Assembly: GCA_030340625.1 (NCBI GenBank)
Contig: JAOPHQ010005142.1
Coordinates: 176,201 to 240,200, forward strand
Reading direction: 5' to 3'
Source: Merluccius polli
Lineage: Eukaryota; Chordata; Actinopteri; Gadiformes; Merlucciidae
DNA: 64,000 nt
Shown: piece after piece, positions 1 through 12,169 of the stretch
How the letters are laid out: every line of letters starts with the position of its first letter
Numbering within the stretch: position 1 is the first letter of the stretch
Translations under genes and position numbers: made by a program
The notes under the pieces: model-generated
Seen by the model: the letters and a program-made list of their open reading frames with translations, nothing else
Database searches by the model: none
What the model was told of the DNA's origin: nothing

Positions 1-3000
1 CCAGACAATATAACCTTCTGGTTTTTTTCCATTCATGTTTCGAGGTTTTCAAATGAAATGTCGGTTATAAGTACAAGTTACACCAGACCATGGTTGTGAT
101 ATTTGGTACACAGCACTTCTGACCACTTCACCGCTCATAATACCTTGTCTGATCCTTTACTTAGAAGACTTAAGCCCTGTGCGTGATCAATCATTAACGA
201 GGATTGCATTAGCATTTCCTATGGAATAGCGTCTCTAATTACAAGATGCCGGCTATTAAGTGGCCCATTACCAGCCATTTGAAGTTACAATCTGTAATTG
301 TACACCATTAGAGTGAGCAGTGTCCGACTGCCCAATCACAATAAAAACAAGTCCAGATCGAGACTTGAGTCATCTTGTATTCCTGGGAGCTCTACATCTT
401 CAAAAACTAGTCTGAGCGTCCAATTAAGATTCTACAAGTCAACCTTCATTGAAATGGCAAATTCACGAAACACAGAGTAAGCAGAGAAAAAAAAAGGGAA
501 AATATAATACTCTTTGGGAAAGTATCATCTCCATTTTGACATTTTACTGTAGGGGGCAAAACAATTTCGAGTAGAGCAGTAAAAATACATGGGCTCCATT
601 TTAGATACGCTAAACCTCCAAGAGACACATATCTCCATCTGCCATCTCACCGAATCAAAGCAATAAAAAAATATATCTGGGACCCCTTGTAATCCCCAGT
701 GGAATTAATTCAAATGTAAGGCATTCATTTCAATCTGTGGTATCTGCTGTACTGAACTTGGACGGGTTTGCAGTTCAGCATAGCCCACATCTTGCATGGT
801 GAGCAATTTATTTCTTCCTTTTTGTATTTGGCTTGATGGTTGATGGATTTAGTACTTCTGTACTTCCCTGTCATTTCTCAAGAGCATCCACAGGAGGTGG
901 TAAATGCTGTCAGTTGTTCTCATGCGTTCTTGTGTATCTCGAGATATCTGGTAAAGGGTTGTCATCGGTTGATAGTAATATGACTTGTGTGTACCATAGA
1001 CCATAAAATAGATGTGTGTTGACTTGGCATGTCCAACCTTTCCTTATCAATGAAAGAATAACAGTGTCTCTTCTCCTGACAACTTCCAACAACTTGACAC
1101 AAACCAGACATGATAGCTTAGTCCTCTAAAAACGACAAATCTGTACGCACAAGACAACTTAAATTATTTATATTTCCAGAGTTTAAATGGGTGACTTCAA
1201 TTATTTACATTTCCAGAGTTTAAATGGTTAACTTTCCCTTTGTCCTTGCAGTTTTACTCCACAGGAACTTTAGCTTGAGGCAGTTTATGAAGCGTGTTTG
1301 TAGAGCAGTAGTGTCATATGCTGCATGCTGGCTCAATAGCTGCGACAGCGGGAAAGGACGGCCTTCCTCCCGAAGTTATTTTGGTGCTGCATAACTTAAA
1401 GAGAACTGTTGCTAGAGCAACTGTGCACAGCCACATATGTATTCAATGACAAACACATTATTAGCATCTAAGCATATACAATATCAGATTTGCGAGTCAA
1501 GGACTACTCACTCACCATTGTGCTCTCCAGGGGTGTGTCGTTTTGAACACGGGGGTAAACAGCGAACGTTTCTTGGATAGAGAAACAACAACTGCCAGAG
1601 GAAGAGGAAGGGTCAAGGCAGTTGTTGAGGGGGTGGTCACTGTGTTCCAGGGTGACACCCACCCCCCCCCCCCCCCCCCAGATGCAGGGGTGTGCACATC
1701 TTTCCAAAGTTGACAGTGATTTAGAGGCTCTACCATTAAGCTTAGATTTATTTATCTAATGACCTTGATGTAGGTCAGGGATAGCTGCTCAATGGAGACC
1801 AGGCACCAAATCCAAACCCCAGCTCCGGAAGCTGAACAATACTTGCATTCACCACTGCATTCATCATTTCGGTACCCCAGCAACACACAAAATCCAAACG
1901 AAGGCCACAAATGAGCGAATGCCCTTGGCTGATTGTCCCGCAGGCTGACGTTCACATCAGATTGATGACATTTGGCGGTTGTTTAGTTTTGTGCTCGTCA
2001 AATTCACAAAGCAAAAATATAACATTTTCGGGCAATTTTTTCCATTAAGGCAGCACTGTAGCAGTAGGTGACAGTATTTTTATGAACCCCAGTGCTGCTT
2101 TCATCTCCATGTGTTCTCCATTTTTACAGGAGAAAAAAAATATACGCACCTGCCCAAAAAACACATTTGGGAGAGATTAGGAACAAGCTTGTTATCTTCC
2201 CTCCCCACGTTTATGTCTTTTTTACAGCCCTAGAATCTCAATGCGGGTACCAGACTCGGTGAAGAGTTTCCAGTGGCAGCGCGACACAGACATCATTGAG
2301 TTGTAGCTGAAATGCCATTAGGCCACACAGAGGACGACACTGGGGTCATACAGGAATGACTAGCAATCCATAAGTTTCTCTTTCGGAAAACTAAAATCCA
2401 TGGGATTCAAGAGATTGAACGTATTGATGATACGCACCACGTTCGTTTATGGTACTTTAACGTCCAATAGGTGATTGCTTATTACTGGATAAGGAATTTT
2501 ACAATAATGTAATTCTATAATATGGCAAGGTTTTTGATGAGCAAATACAAAAAATATAGGTTGACATTTAACATTGCCAATATAGTGCAAACTACCATTA
2601 CTGAATCATTCACTCATACATTGAATGCATGAATTGTGAATTCCCACATTAATCAATGTGAATACATGCTTTATTCATGCTATCATCGATGGTATGGTAT
2701 AGATAATACATTATGTAAGTGCTGGCATTCACAAGCTCAAGCTCACTCACGTGTATTAGTGTATTAACAGTGAGAGAGCCAGACCTATTTTTTTTTTCTG
2801 CAGTTGCTCTCGTTCTCGGCCATTCACAATCCATCTGGAAGTGGAAAAAACAAAACACACAATCCCCCCCCCCCCACACACACACACACCACCACCACCA
2901 CCATGCCAGAGACAACTCACCGTTGACACCATACAGGGTTTACATTGGCTATGAAAGAGGCAGAGCAGCCTGACAAAAACAATTAGCTATCTCGCTCCTG

Positions 3001-4480
3001 CAGCCTATCTGCCAGTCTTATCTGCCACTTCCTGCTACACTGATGGAACTGATATCTCAGTGTCTTGTCTGCTGCCCAGGGTTACAATGCATCACTCCAC
3101 CATCCCTCTCCCTGTTTTAGCGGGATCTCATTTGATTGCCACTAACGATAGCAGTGGACGGTCGCCGGCAATTTATGCCAGTGGTCACTCGACGACGTTG
3201 GGAGATCAAAGGAGTTCTTTCTGCACCCCCTACTCCCCCACCTCCCCCACCACTCCCCCCCCTACTCCCCCCTACTCCCCCCTACTCCCCCACCCCCCGA
3301 ACCCCCCCCCCCCCCCAACCCAGTCCCGGGTTTCATCAGATCTATGACAAGACTCTTTAAGGAGGCTTTCAGTTCCACCAAGCGGGAGGGGGGGGGTGAC
3401 AGAGAGGAGATGTGGGGGGGGGGGGGGGGGGGGGGGGAGGGGGGGCGAAACCCTATTTCTGCAAAGCATAGTAGGCACAAACAAAAATACATTTCAACCA
3501 AACAGATTGAATTAACAAAATTAGCATTTTTATTAAACATGGTTATTAATAGCTGGACGGGTGAAGGAAAAAGAATGAAGGTGTTTTTCAATTCGGTGTT
3601 TTTCTGCATTTAATTTAAATCCAAATGTTTATTTATATTTTGTAGCCAAGAGAAGGTCAGAGGAAGAGTCTTCGAAACGTGAGCCTTGTTCAATGAATAA
3701 TTAGATGATTCGATGATCATTTATCAGGACGTGAACCACAATCCACACTGTGTGATTAATATAGCCCGATTACAACAACGCGGTTTATAGACAGACTGCT
3801 ACAGCAGCTTAAATAACCCCCAAGCTCCCACTACCTCAGCCCAAATAAAGAATAATTCGATTAATTAGATTTTGATTAATGTAATGCATTTCACTAATAG
3901 GTAAAACTTCCAGTGAACACAAACTCATTTGTTTTTCCACTATCCTCAACTGTCAGCAGTTATCAGTAGCGTATTTCACCTATCGGAGTCAGGCTACACC
4001 ACAGGACAAATGCCGCATGTCACACAACTTTCATTTAATTGCTAAAAACAAAACACGAGTCTGGTATGTATTCAAATTTCAAACTAAAAGCCCCCTCCCC
4101 CCCCCCCCCCCCCCCCGTCTATCATGCAGTCGAGCAAGACCACTCAAACGTGTCGGTGGAAAGACACGAAAATTAACAGATGCCAAACGCAGGGCTCCCG
4201 GCTACCGTCACAAGTCAAGTTTATTTGTAAAGAAATTACAACTCAAAGGCAACTTGTATCTTTATCTGTATCATTTAGGTACTGTTTACTACGAGCCATT
4301 TGGCAGATGCTATTTTTATTTGGAGTGATTTACATTTTAGAGACACGCGAGGGCGTGTGCAAGGTGGATTTATACAACTTACATAAAATGGGTACATTAG
4401 TATGCTGAGACTTTAAGACGACTCTGCATGGGCGTAGGTGAAGCGAGCAGCACAGTAAGGATGCCCCCAGGCCACTTTCA
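1..4480. other. Intergenic, no gene recognised
   Basis: This AT-rich stretch has no open frame resembling a known protein. The longer frames are low-complexity translations over poly-C, poly-G or CA tracts. It holds a poly-C run at 1662-1679, a short CA/CCA tract at 2866-2902, a C-rich block with CTCCCCC units at 3221-3320, a poly-G run at 3414-3437 and a poly-C run at 4097-4116. Non-coding exons or enhancers cannot be excluded. Confidence 0.6.
4290..4340 (-). repeat. SINE/LINE-type 3' tail fragment
   Basis: Read on the minus strand, this segment resembles the widespread teleost retroposon tail, with a GCATCTGCCAAATGG-like core (in the form GTCGCTTTGGATAAAAG...GTCTGCTAAATG). A better preserved copy of the same tail lies at about 56,128-56,168. 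Only the tail is recognisable here; no tRNA-like head was found. Confidence 0.5.
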
Positions 4481-4489
4481 TTTTTGAGT

Positions 4490-4700
4490 TGCACCATATA
4501 TTCCCAGCTGGTAAGAGAGGGTGGAGCAGACCCAGGATGCACTGGAGGGATTATATCGCTCTGGCTGGATTTGGGAAGATTTACGGTCTCCTGGCGGCCG
4601 GAGACGGCCCAGCTGGAGGGACCGGCAGGGCGGCCGGGGGGACGAGGGGTGTCTGGGTGGGCTCCTCTGCCCACTGCAGAGTGCGTGATCATGGGGAATG
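4490..4700 (+). mobile_element. Degenerate LINE 3'-end fragment
   Basis: A plus-strand frame reads GWSRPRMHWRDYIALAGFGK and, further on, GVWVGSSAH. These line up with GRPRTRWRDYVSRLAWERLG and EVWASLLRL in the better preserved LINE fragment at 28,387-28,805. It is therefore a second, more diverged copy of the C-terminal end of the same kind of non-LTR retrotransposon, in the opposite orientation. No reverse transcriptase or endonuclease core is present, so it is a dead, 5'-truncated copy. Confidence 0.6.
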
Positions 4701-4739
4701 AAGACGTAATAATGGATAATATGTAAATGTTATGTGTGT

Positions 4740-7700
4740 CGTGCCTCCGTATGTCTGGAACACGCGACAGCGAAATCTGAAACGGTTTTTCATTTCTTCG
4801 AGGGACTTTAAAATGCTGCTTGCATTGCAATATTTGTGAATTGTTTTGGTTGTATGTACCTGAATGTTTGGGTGGCTGTATCTTTGTCTCTATTATTGAA
4901 ATGTTATAACTGTTTCAGGGATTCCTGAAAATAAAATTAAATAAAATGTCTATGTTTGTAAATGTCTATGTACTATCTTGAGCAGAGCAATTGTATTTTG
5001 ACCACATCTGCTCTCAACATAAATAAGCTGTGGTACAAACTGAATATCGGTTTATACCATACATGCTATCAACTGCTATAGCAGTTACGCATGCAGTATC
5101 AGACTGAAAGAAGGAACAGACCTTGATATATATATATATATTTATATATATTTGCACAGTTCTTTGCACACCACATCAGCCTCACACAGCCTGACATTAG
5201 GATTCCCAGTCGGGTATTGAATCCTGTTGAGCAAATCAGATCCCCTGTAGAGTTGTTTTTTCCCTGGTACCTAATTGTAACGTTTGCACATAACCTTTTT
5301 ACCGGGGTATTCTGGGACTGTCCATGGAAACCTTTACATTGTTGTCTTAATTGCTTTGCAGGAAGTAATCCTGAAGACAGAAGCATCACACTCTAGCGAG
5401 CTTACCTCGACTGTCATTCAAACAAGAGTTAATCGCAACGCTGCGTACAACGGTAGCTTTCACCACCAGCATCCACACGCAGCGCTACGAGGAAACGAGT
5501 CCCTGGGAACTGGTGCTAAATGCCTCGTAAATCCTCCATCGCTTTGTATTGCAAAAGGCTGTAGCAGCAACAGAGGGCCAGGTTAATGCTTCACCATGAA
5601 ATTATCTTTTTTATTTTTTTAAAACAAATGATATGAACGCAAGATAACCAAGGGGTTTTGATGAGTACATGGATTGTTTATTTATATCTGTTTGTATGTT
5701 ATTATCAGTCAGTAATGAAGGGCAATGACCCTGGGCAGGGTAGTGCTGTTGCAACCGCAGAACAAAACAAAATGCTAAACCATAATTAAAACTACTCATG
5801 GTGGTGTCATTAAATCTAAGCCACTATCTGTTTCACAAAGCAAAGGGCAGAAAAAATATTTTTTTGCATTATAGAGTTAACAATTGAAAAAAAAGCCAGT
5901 AACGGTAAGCATTGCAGTGTGGTCATTTATTAATAGCCACCAATTATGGAAATGAACATAAAACAAAACATGGAACAACAAAGAGATACACTATCAAGCA
6001 GTGTGGCTATTTGGAACAGATGCCTCAGTTTTGTCGACAACGCAGTGAGACACCTCAGAAGACACAATGTCCCTGAGGTCTTATCTGATATTTAGTTGAA
6101 GTGCTTGTAGCGCGGAAAGAATCGGGAAGACAAACAACAATTTGTGTCAGACAACTGGTCCTAAGCTACCACAGTACAACACACACACACACACACAGTT
6201 TGTTATAGAGATAGTCAGCTAGGATAGGAGAGAAGCCATTATTAAGCAGGTGGTGTGTTAGTTTTGATGGCTCCGAGAATGGTCATCTTGGTTGTTTACA
6301 ACACTAACCTTGACTATGATTAGGACATATTGTGAAGATTGATTATTGTTTTTTGCCGTGTCCTTTTTTTAAGATACAATCCACTCCACTATATCACATT
6401 CACTTTTATAACCTAAAAGAAAACAGAGAAGACAAATTGAGCTTTAAATTGAAGGCAATATGAGAATAAAAACATAATTTTGCCATAGGTTAACGCCTCT
6501 GTTTTTCTATCTATGAGAATAGTCTCTGATTGTAACAATCCATTATTTAAAGTAATAATCACAAAGATTATCATTTAAATAAATATCTGTAAGGTCACCA
6601 AGCCTATCTTTTGCTGAATGAGGTAACACAATTGGTGATTGCGCCTACGGCCCACTGATGAAAGCCCTTGCATTTGCGGTAACAGGTCGGATTTGTCATC
6701 ACCAAGCAGTGGTGGTCCGTTTACAGTTTTTTCTAAACTTTTAACTTTTTACAACCATTTTTTATTCAGTAAATATTAAGTGTTATAGTCACAGTCTCAG
6801 AAGAAGACATTCCCTTTTCGCTTTCATGTGTACTGCCGTTATGGAGGCGTGGCAAAGGGGCCGACTGCCAACTGACTGACGTCACACAGGTGACACTGTG
6901 TGGATCTCCGGGAAACCAAAACACACCTGCAATAACCGCTTATTGCTATAAGTGTCGCCAATGAGAACAAAACCGAAATATTCTAGCGTGCCACTTTAAG
7001 TATACTTGCAATAAGAGTATTTCCTACATTTTGATCTTGATTTTGTATTGGCCAGAGATGGAGACAGGCCTTTATTAGTTTTCCATTTGATATTGATGAT
7101 AGGCTGTGCTAATTACTGCAAACACATTGGCTAGCTTGACTTTTTCAAATATATTGAAATGTTGCAGATAGCCATCCTGTAATGTCATTTTCGATAAGGC
7201 AGAGCAGTGTTCCAGGGCTTCAGAGAGATTTGTTCAAATGTGGAAGTCAAGAGCCTCGTAATCATTAATTCCTTCCAAACTTTATCAATGTTGTCCATGG
7301 TGGCCTACAGGGGCCTTAGAAGATTGCAGTTGATTAGTCACAAATAGAAAAAAGAAAAAGAAAACTCTCCTTCCTTTGAATTAGAGATATGGACTCATGT
7401 CGTTGGAGGCTCTCATCCCCAGGCAAGCAGACAAGTTGGTTTTCAGACTGCTGCAGATCACTGTCTCCATGATAATCACCACATGTTCCACTGCCACGGG
7501 GCATGTCGCCTGCTCCCCAACGCTTGATTGCACGTCACATTTTTTTGACACGGGGATATATATTGCAGCTGGATAAAACAAGGTTTCGTGGTTCAGCCGT
7601 CAGTGTGTAATGACCCGTAAAAATATGTCTCATAACCAACTTTCTCTTTTATTTATCCTCGTGGCCATCCTCTGGTAAACGGCGCTGATGATTTATGTGC

Positions 7701-10096
7701 CGGAGTGTATCCATCCACATGTGGGGAAACAGGTCACTTTAAACAGGGCGTGTAGGTAGCCCAGATGCCGCCACTCAGTGAACCCATGAACATTTGGCTT
7801 ATCTTCTAGCCCCACAGTTACCAACAGCCATCATTCTTTCCTCGGTTTCCATTTCCATGACAAGTATTGAGCACGAAAGGAAAATTGGATACCCGAGAAA
7901 AAAAACACACAACATGGGAAGAAGAGAAAAAAGAAAATAGGAAAAATAATTAGTAGAAAAGGCCACACTGTGTATTCATGGCTAACACATACTGTATATA
8001 CACACATATGTCAAAACTACGCATAGATAATCAAGAATGAGTGGTTATGTAATTATGCTCGCTTATGGGCGTCTTTAATAACTGACTATAAGTTTGCTTA
8101 CTAAACAGACTAGCTCTGCTGTAGTATTTATGGCTGTGCCTTTTTCTCTTTACACAAACGCTGCAGTTTATGTAAGCCTATAAAGTCACTGAAATGACTC
8201 CATCATGGTTTCCAACATGCAGTGCATTTCATCTCGATGGTCAATGCATATATTCTTATGTTTAATATTTAAGCGTGTGGTAATGACTCACATTTGATTA
8301 AAATTAAAGTGGATCTCACAATTCTCTTTATAATACCTATGTTCATAAGGTAGATTAACTGCCCTTTGAAAATGTTCAGAGGCCAAACATGATTATAATA
8401 ACAGGCTGCATATTTTACATGACTAACATTATTTGTCATGGAATGAGCTGAACAAAGGAATTAAAGACCATTCTTTACATAGAATGCCGGGCTATTATAA
8501 TGGTTTGTATATTATTTATATGATTCATATAATTTCAATAACTCACACAAATGTGCTAATCTTTTGCCTTCATGTTGATACATGGCTGAGTAAATGGTTT
8601 GCATCATGAAGAGATATGAGAGATCGAGATATTTATATGAATACATGAATGCGCATGTGTTGTAATTTAGAGTTCAGTCAACCTTGAAGCAAAGGGGCGA
8701 TTTCTCCTTGTTACCATTTTGAAACCCTATAATTCCATACACATTTTACTATTATAATTTAGCTGTCTGCACAATAACATCTGGCAATACATAAAAACAT
8801 AATAGTAATAAAAAGCAGCGTTACTATAGGCGTCACACCCAAGATTCAATATTCTTAGTCTAAGACTTTTTGCTTGCTTTGATTGCTAGTCATCTGGTCA
8901 CGTGACAACACATGAGTGGAGGAGGCCAAGAGTTGCATTTTCATTTAAAAAAAAAGCGCTCCTTCCTAAGTCGACATTATAGAGAAACTCTCAGAGAAAC
9001 GTCCCAGAAACTTCTTCACTGGTCTTGAATTGCATCTTCATCTTCAAGCGGCGCTTGGCACGCCTTGAGCTTCAACGCGTGGTCAGACTTGAGAGAGAAT
9101 CCAGAAGGCAGTGGTCTAGCATTACAACAAAACCATCTGCAGCACTTCTAACACAGAGTCTGTTCTACGCTTCACTGGTACATTGCTGCACCTGAAACTA
9201 AATACTCAAGACAAACATATGAATAAATGTTCTGGAAATGAGGTGGGTACCTGGATGATGTCAGGTTAATATCATCCAGTTAATTCCTCTTTTTTTTGGG
9301 GGGGGGGGGGGGGGGGGGGGGTAGTTATATTTGACTTGAGATTTAAAGAGAAGGTGCAGGTGTAATCACTTTAGTGAAAGTATTGAGTATTGGAGTGACA
9401 TAAGGTCCAAAAGGCTGGAGGCTCTGTTGCCTCTGACTCACTGACTCACACCAGAGTGGCTTATGGCCTTATGCTGCTTCCACACAGCTGTCTTCCTTCA
9501 TCTTAAAAAAAAGATAGATATATATACACGATTCACACCCAAATACCAGTTTGCTCCTGTTTTTATCCTTAAAAATCCTCGAAGCATTCAAATAAATTCT
9601 TATGGCTTAAGATTTTTCAAGATTTTGAATGCATTTACAAAAACATTTTGGACAAAAACATCTGAAATGTTATTCTTATCTATGCATGCATTGTAATAAT
9701 ACATAGATCATTCTTCATTCAACCCCCCCGCCCCCCAACACCATCCTACAATCTATAAAAACCTGTACGCTATCTTTCAAGGAAAGCTGATCTTATGTTA
9801 TTTATATTACATTTGCTCACATCACAAGCCTCTCCATCATATCTTCACTAGCCTACTCTGCCAGTCAAATGAATTACGTTTATCACGCTGCAGTCGCTCC
9901 TGCTCTCCGACGGCTCATGGCTGACTCTGCCGATCTAGCTGTGGGGTGTTTAGTGGAAGCGCTAATTAATCCGGGCCTCAGCAGGTGACATTTGGAAGGA
10001 GGTGCATGCAGGGAATGATTGAAATAAAATAAAAAAGTTAAAAAAGGAAAACATGACGGCGAGCACAGTTCCCCCCGCCTCACCCATTGGAGGGTC

Positions 10097-10166
<70 letters not shown>

Positions 10167-11240
10167 CTATTTCCGTCACGCCACAGCTACCCATTAGCAT
10201 GTCTTGGAGATTCGCAGAATCTCACTGGCAAACTGCGTTGCATCCGAGACCTCACCTGCATTCTAAACGCAACCTTTTACTCCCCGCTGAGACAATGTCT
10301 TCTGTAGGACAACGGCCCTGATGCGCCGGGCCTGACGAGCCAGGCGCCGCAGCTCGTCGGCCTGTATGGAAAAGCGTGATAACGACGATAGCGACGCTGT
10401 ACGCAAAACAACATATTTTAAACCCAAGGCATGCTTTCTGGTGACAGTTCAGAGGAACACAAAGACTGTTGATGTGTGTGTATACAGTATACACATATAC
10501 AATAAAGCAGTAGGCAGGCATACAACTACACCTACGCCTTTGTCGGAGGAAGCCTTGCTTAAAAGAGATGGTAGCAATGTGACAAAAGGTTTAGCCCTGG
10601 AAAAGCCCTTTGGTGTTTGCATTATCCATCACACGACTATAGCCAGCTTTCAGGCAACAGGACCCTAGGTTGACTTGTCCGTGCCCACGGTCTCCTGTGA
10701 TACTATTGGTCTTCTCTGCAGAACAGAGCTCGAGGTAGGTACTCAGACAAAGATGAATGACCTAATCTTACTTTATTTTAAAAGGTTATCCTTGCTACGG
10801 CCTCTGGGGCCCCTGGCCAGCTCCAGACCACCAGGTGTCCTATCTCTCCTTTCAAAGACAGCTGGGTTGCCCTACCGTTGCAAGACATTTGGAAATGTCA
10901 TAGTCATTAACAGTCAAAAACTCCGAGCTCTACCGCAGCCCTGGTAAAGGGGATCCGTTAGAAAAAAGAGTGCACTTGTTGTATTGCAGCTTTTACATTT
11001 CCTGACAACCTTTTAATCCCATAAGGATCCCATTTATATATAATGGACATCATGGGCCACTTAATACAGGATATATGCCACATCAAATCCAGTTTAGACG
11101 CAATAATTTGGCGCAGGCATGATTTACACTGTGTGTTGGCAGCGCACCAAACCTATTTACACAAGACTGTAATTTGGCATTTTGCCACAGGTATCTGCTG
11201 TCCCTGATTCAAGTCACAAATTTCCTCCTTTTTCTTAATG
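4740..11240. other. Intergenic, no gene recognised
   Basis: Mostly unique, AT-rich, low-repeat DNA. The longest frames do not resemble any family I know. It contains a (TA)n patch near 5128-5153, a (CA)n at about 6180-6198, a poly-G run at 9298-9321 and a (TG)n microsatellite at about 10,101-10,165. Blocks around 7,040-7,160 and 8,090-8,290 have the non-repetitive texture typical of conserved non-coding elements, but conservation cannot be tested here. Confidence 0.55.
10101..10165 (+). repeat. (TG)n microsatellite
   Basis: An almost uninterrupted TG dinucleotide run of about 32 units. Confidence 0.95.
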
Positions 11241-11264
11241 TTGCGGAGAAATGTGGTAACCAGT

Positions 11265-11730
11265 AGCGCTCCAACCTGTAACTTTACAACATGTAACATG
11301 TAACGTTCTAACATGTAACGCTGTAATGCTCTAACCTGTAACACTCTAACCTATAACGATGTAACATGTAACAATGTAACCTATAACGTTCTAACTTGTA
11401 ACGGTCTAACCTGTAACGTTCTAACATGTAATGGTGTGTAACGCTTTAACCCGTAACGTTCTAACAAGTACTGTTATAAGCCTGTAACATTCGAATCTGT
11501 AACGCTATAACCTGTAACACTATAACTTGTAACATGTAATGTTCTAACCTGTAACGGGCTTACCTGTAACGATCTAACCTGTAACGACTTAACACGTAAC
11601 AATGTAACAGTCTAACTTGTAACACTGTAACATGTAACGTTCTAACCTGTAACGCTGTAACATGTAACGTTCTAACGTGTAACACTGTAACATGTAACGT
11701 TCTAACCTGTAATGCTGTAACCTGTAACAT
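11265..11730. repeat. GTAAC minisatellite
   Basis: Imperfect tandem repeats of a roughly 14-18 bp unit of the form CTAACCTGTAACGTT / CTAACATGTAACG, with variants that swap CTGTAAC, ATGTAAC and ACTGTAAC. About 30 units are visible. Short frames across it translate to repetitive peptides (LQVRTLHVT-like) and are not genes. Isolated related TAACACTGTAACAC copies occur at about 11,858-11,874. Confidence 0.9.
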
Positions 11731-12056
11731 AGTTGGTTGACTGCTTTTTATCACGCTGCTGTAGTCGTCAGGCGAGGAAATAATGATGAGGGGAATTCAT
11801 CCTCTCCTGCTGATGTAATGAACCTTCAGCGGTGCCAACTCCCCCATCGTGGCTGCACTGTAACACTGTAACACCACAGATACCACCCCGCAGCGCGCGA
11901 GGCACTGCTAGTGAAGTCGCGCGCTCACTACACGTGTCACGTGCGTCACGGAGCCACCGGTAGACCTGTAGAAATACCGCCTCCACGGTGCGTCCGCGTG
12001 CGTCCTTTCAAAGTAAAACTTCCGAAAATTATCCGTTGCATCAAATTGACCTTTGA

Positions 12057-12059
<3 letters not shown>

Positions 12060-12090
<31 letters not shown>

Positions 12091-12127
12091 GGGGGGGGGG
12101 GGGTTGTGCGCAGGCCCGGCGCTATGT

Positions 12128-12158
<31 letters not shown>

Positions 12159-12168
12159 GGGGGGGGGG
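12060..12168 (+). repeat. Compound (TG)n-poly(G) tracts
   Basis: Two consecutive units, each made of (TG)n followed by a poly-G run: TG to 12,087 then G at 12,088-12,103, and TG from about 12,124 then G at 12,142-12,168. They are separated by about 20 bases of unique sequence. Confidence 0.9.
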
Positions 12169-12169
12169 A

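Noticed and set aside
6180..6198. Promoter or gene signal around short CA repeats in 5-8 kb
   Set aside because: Only short microsatellite and AT-rich DNA; no start, splice or coding evidence.
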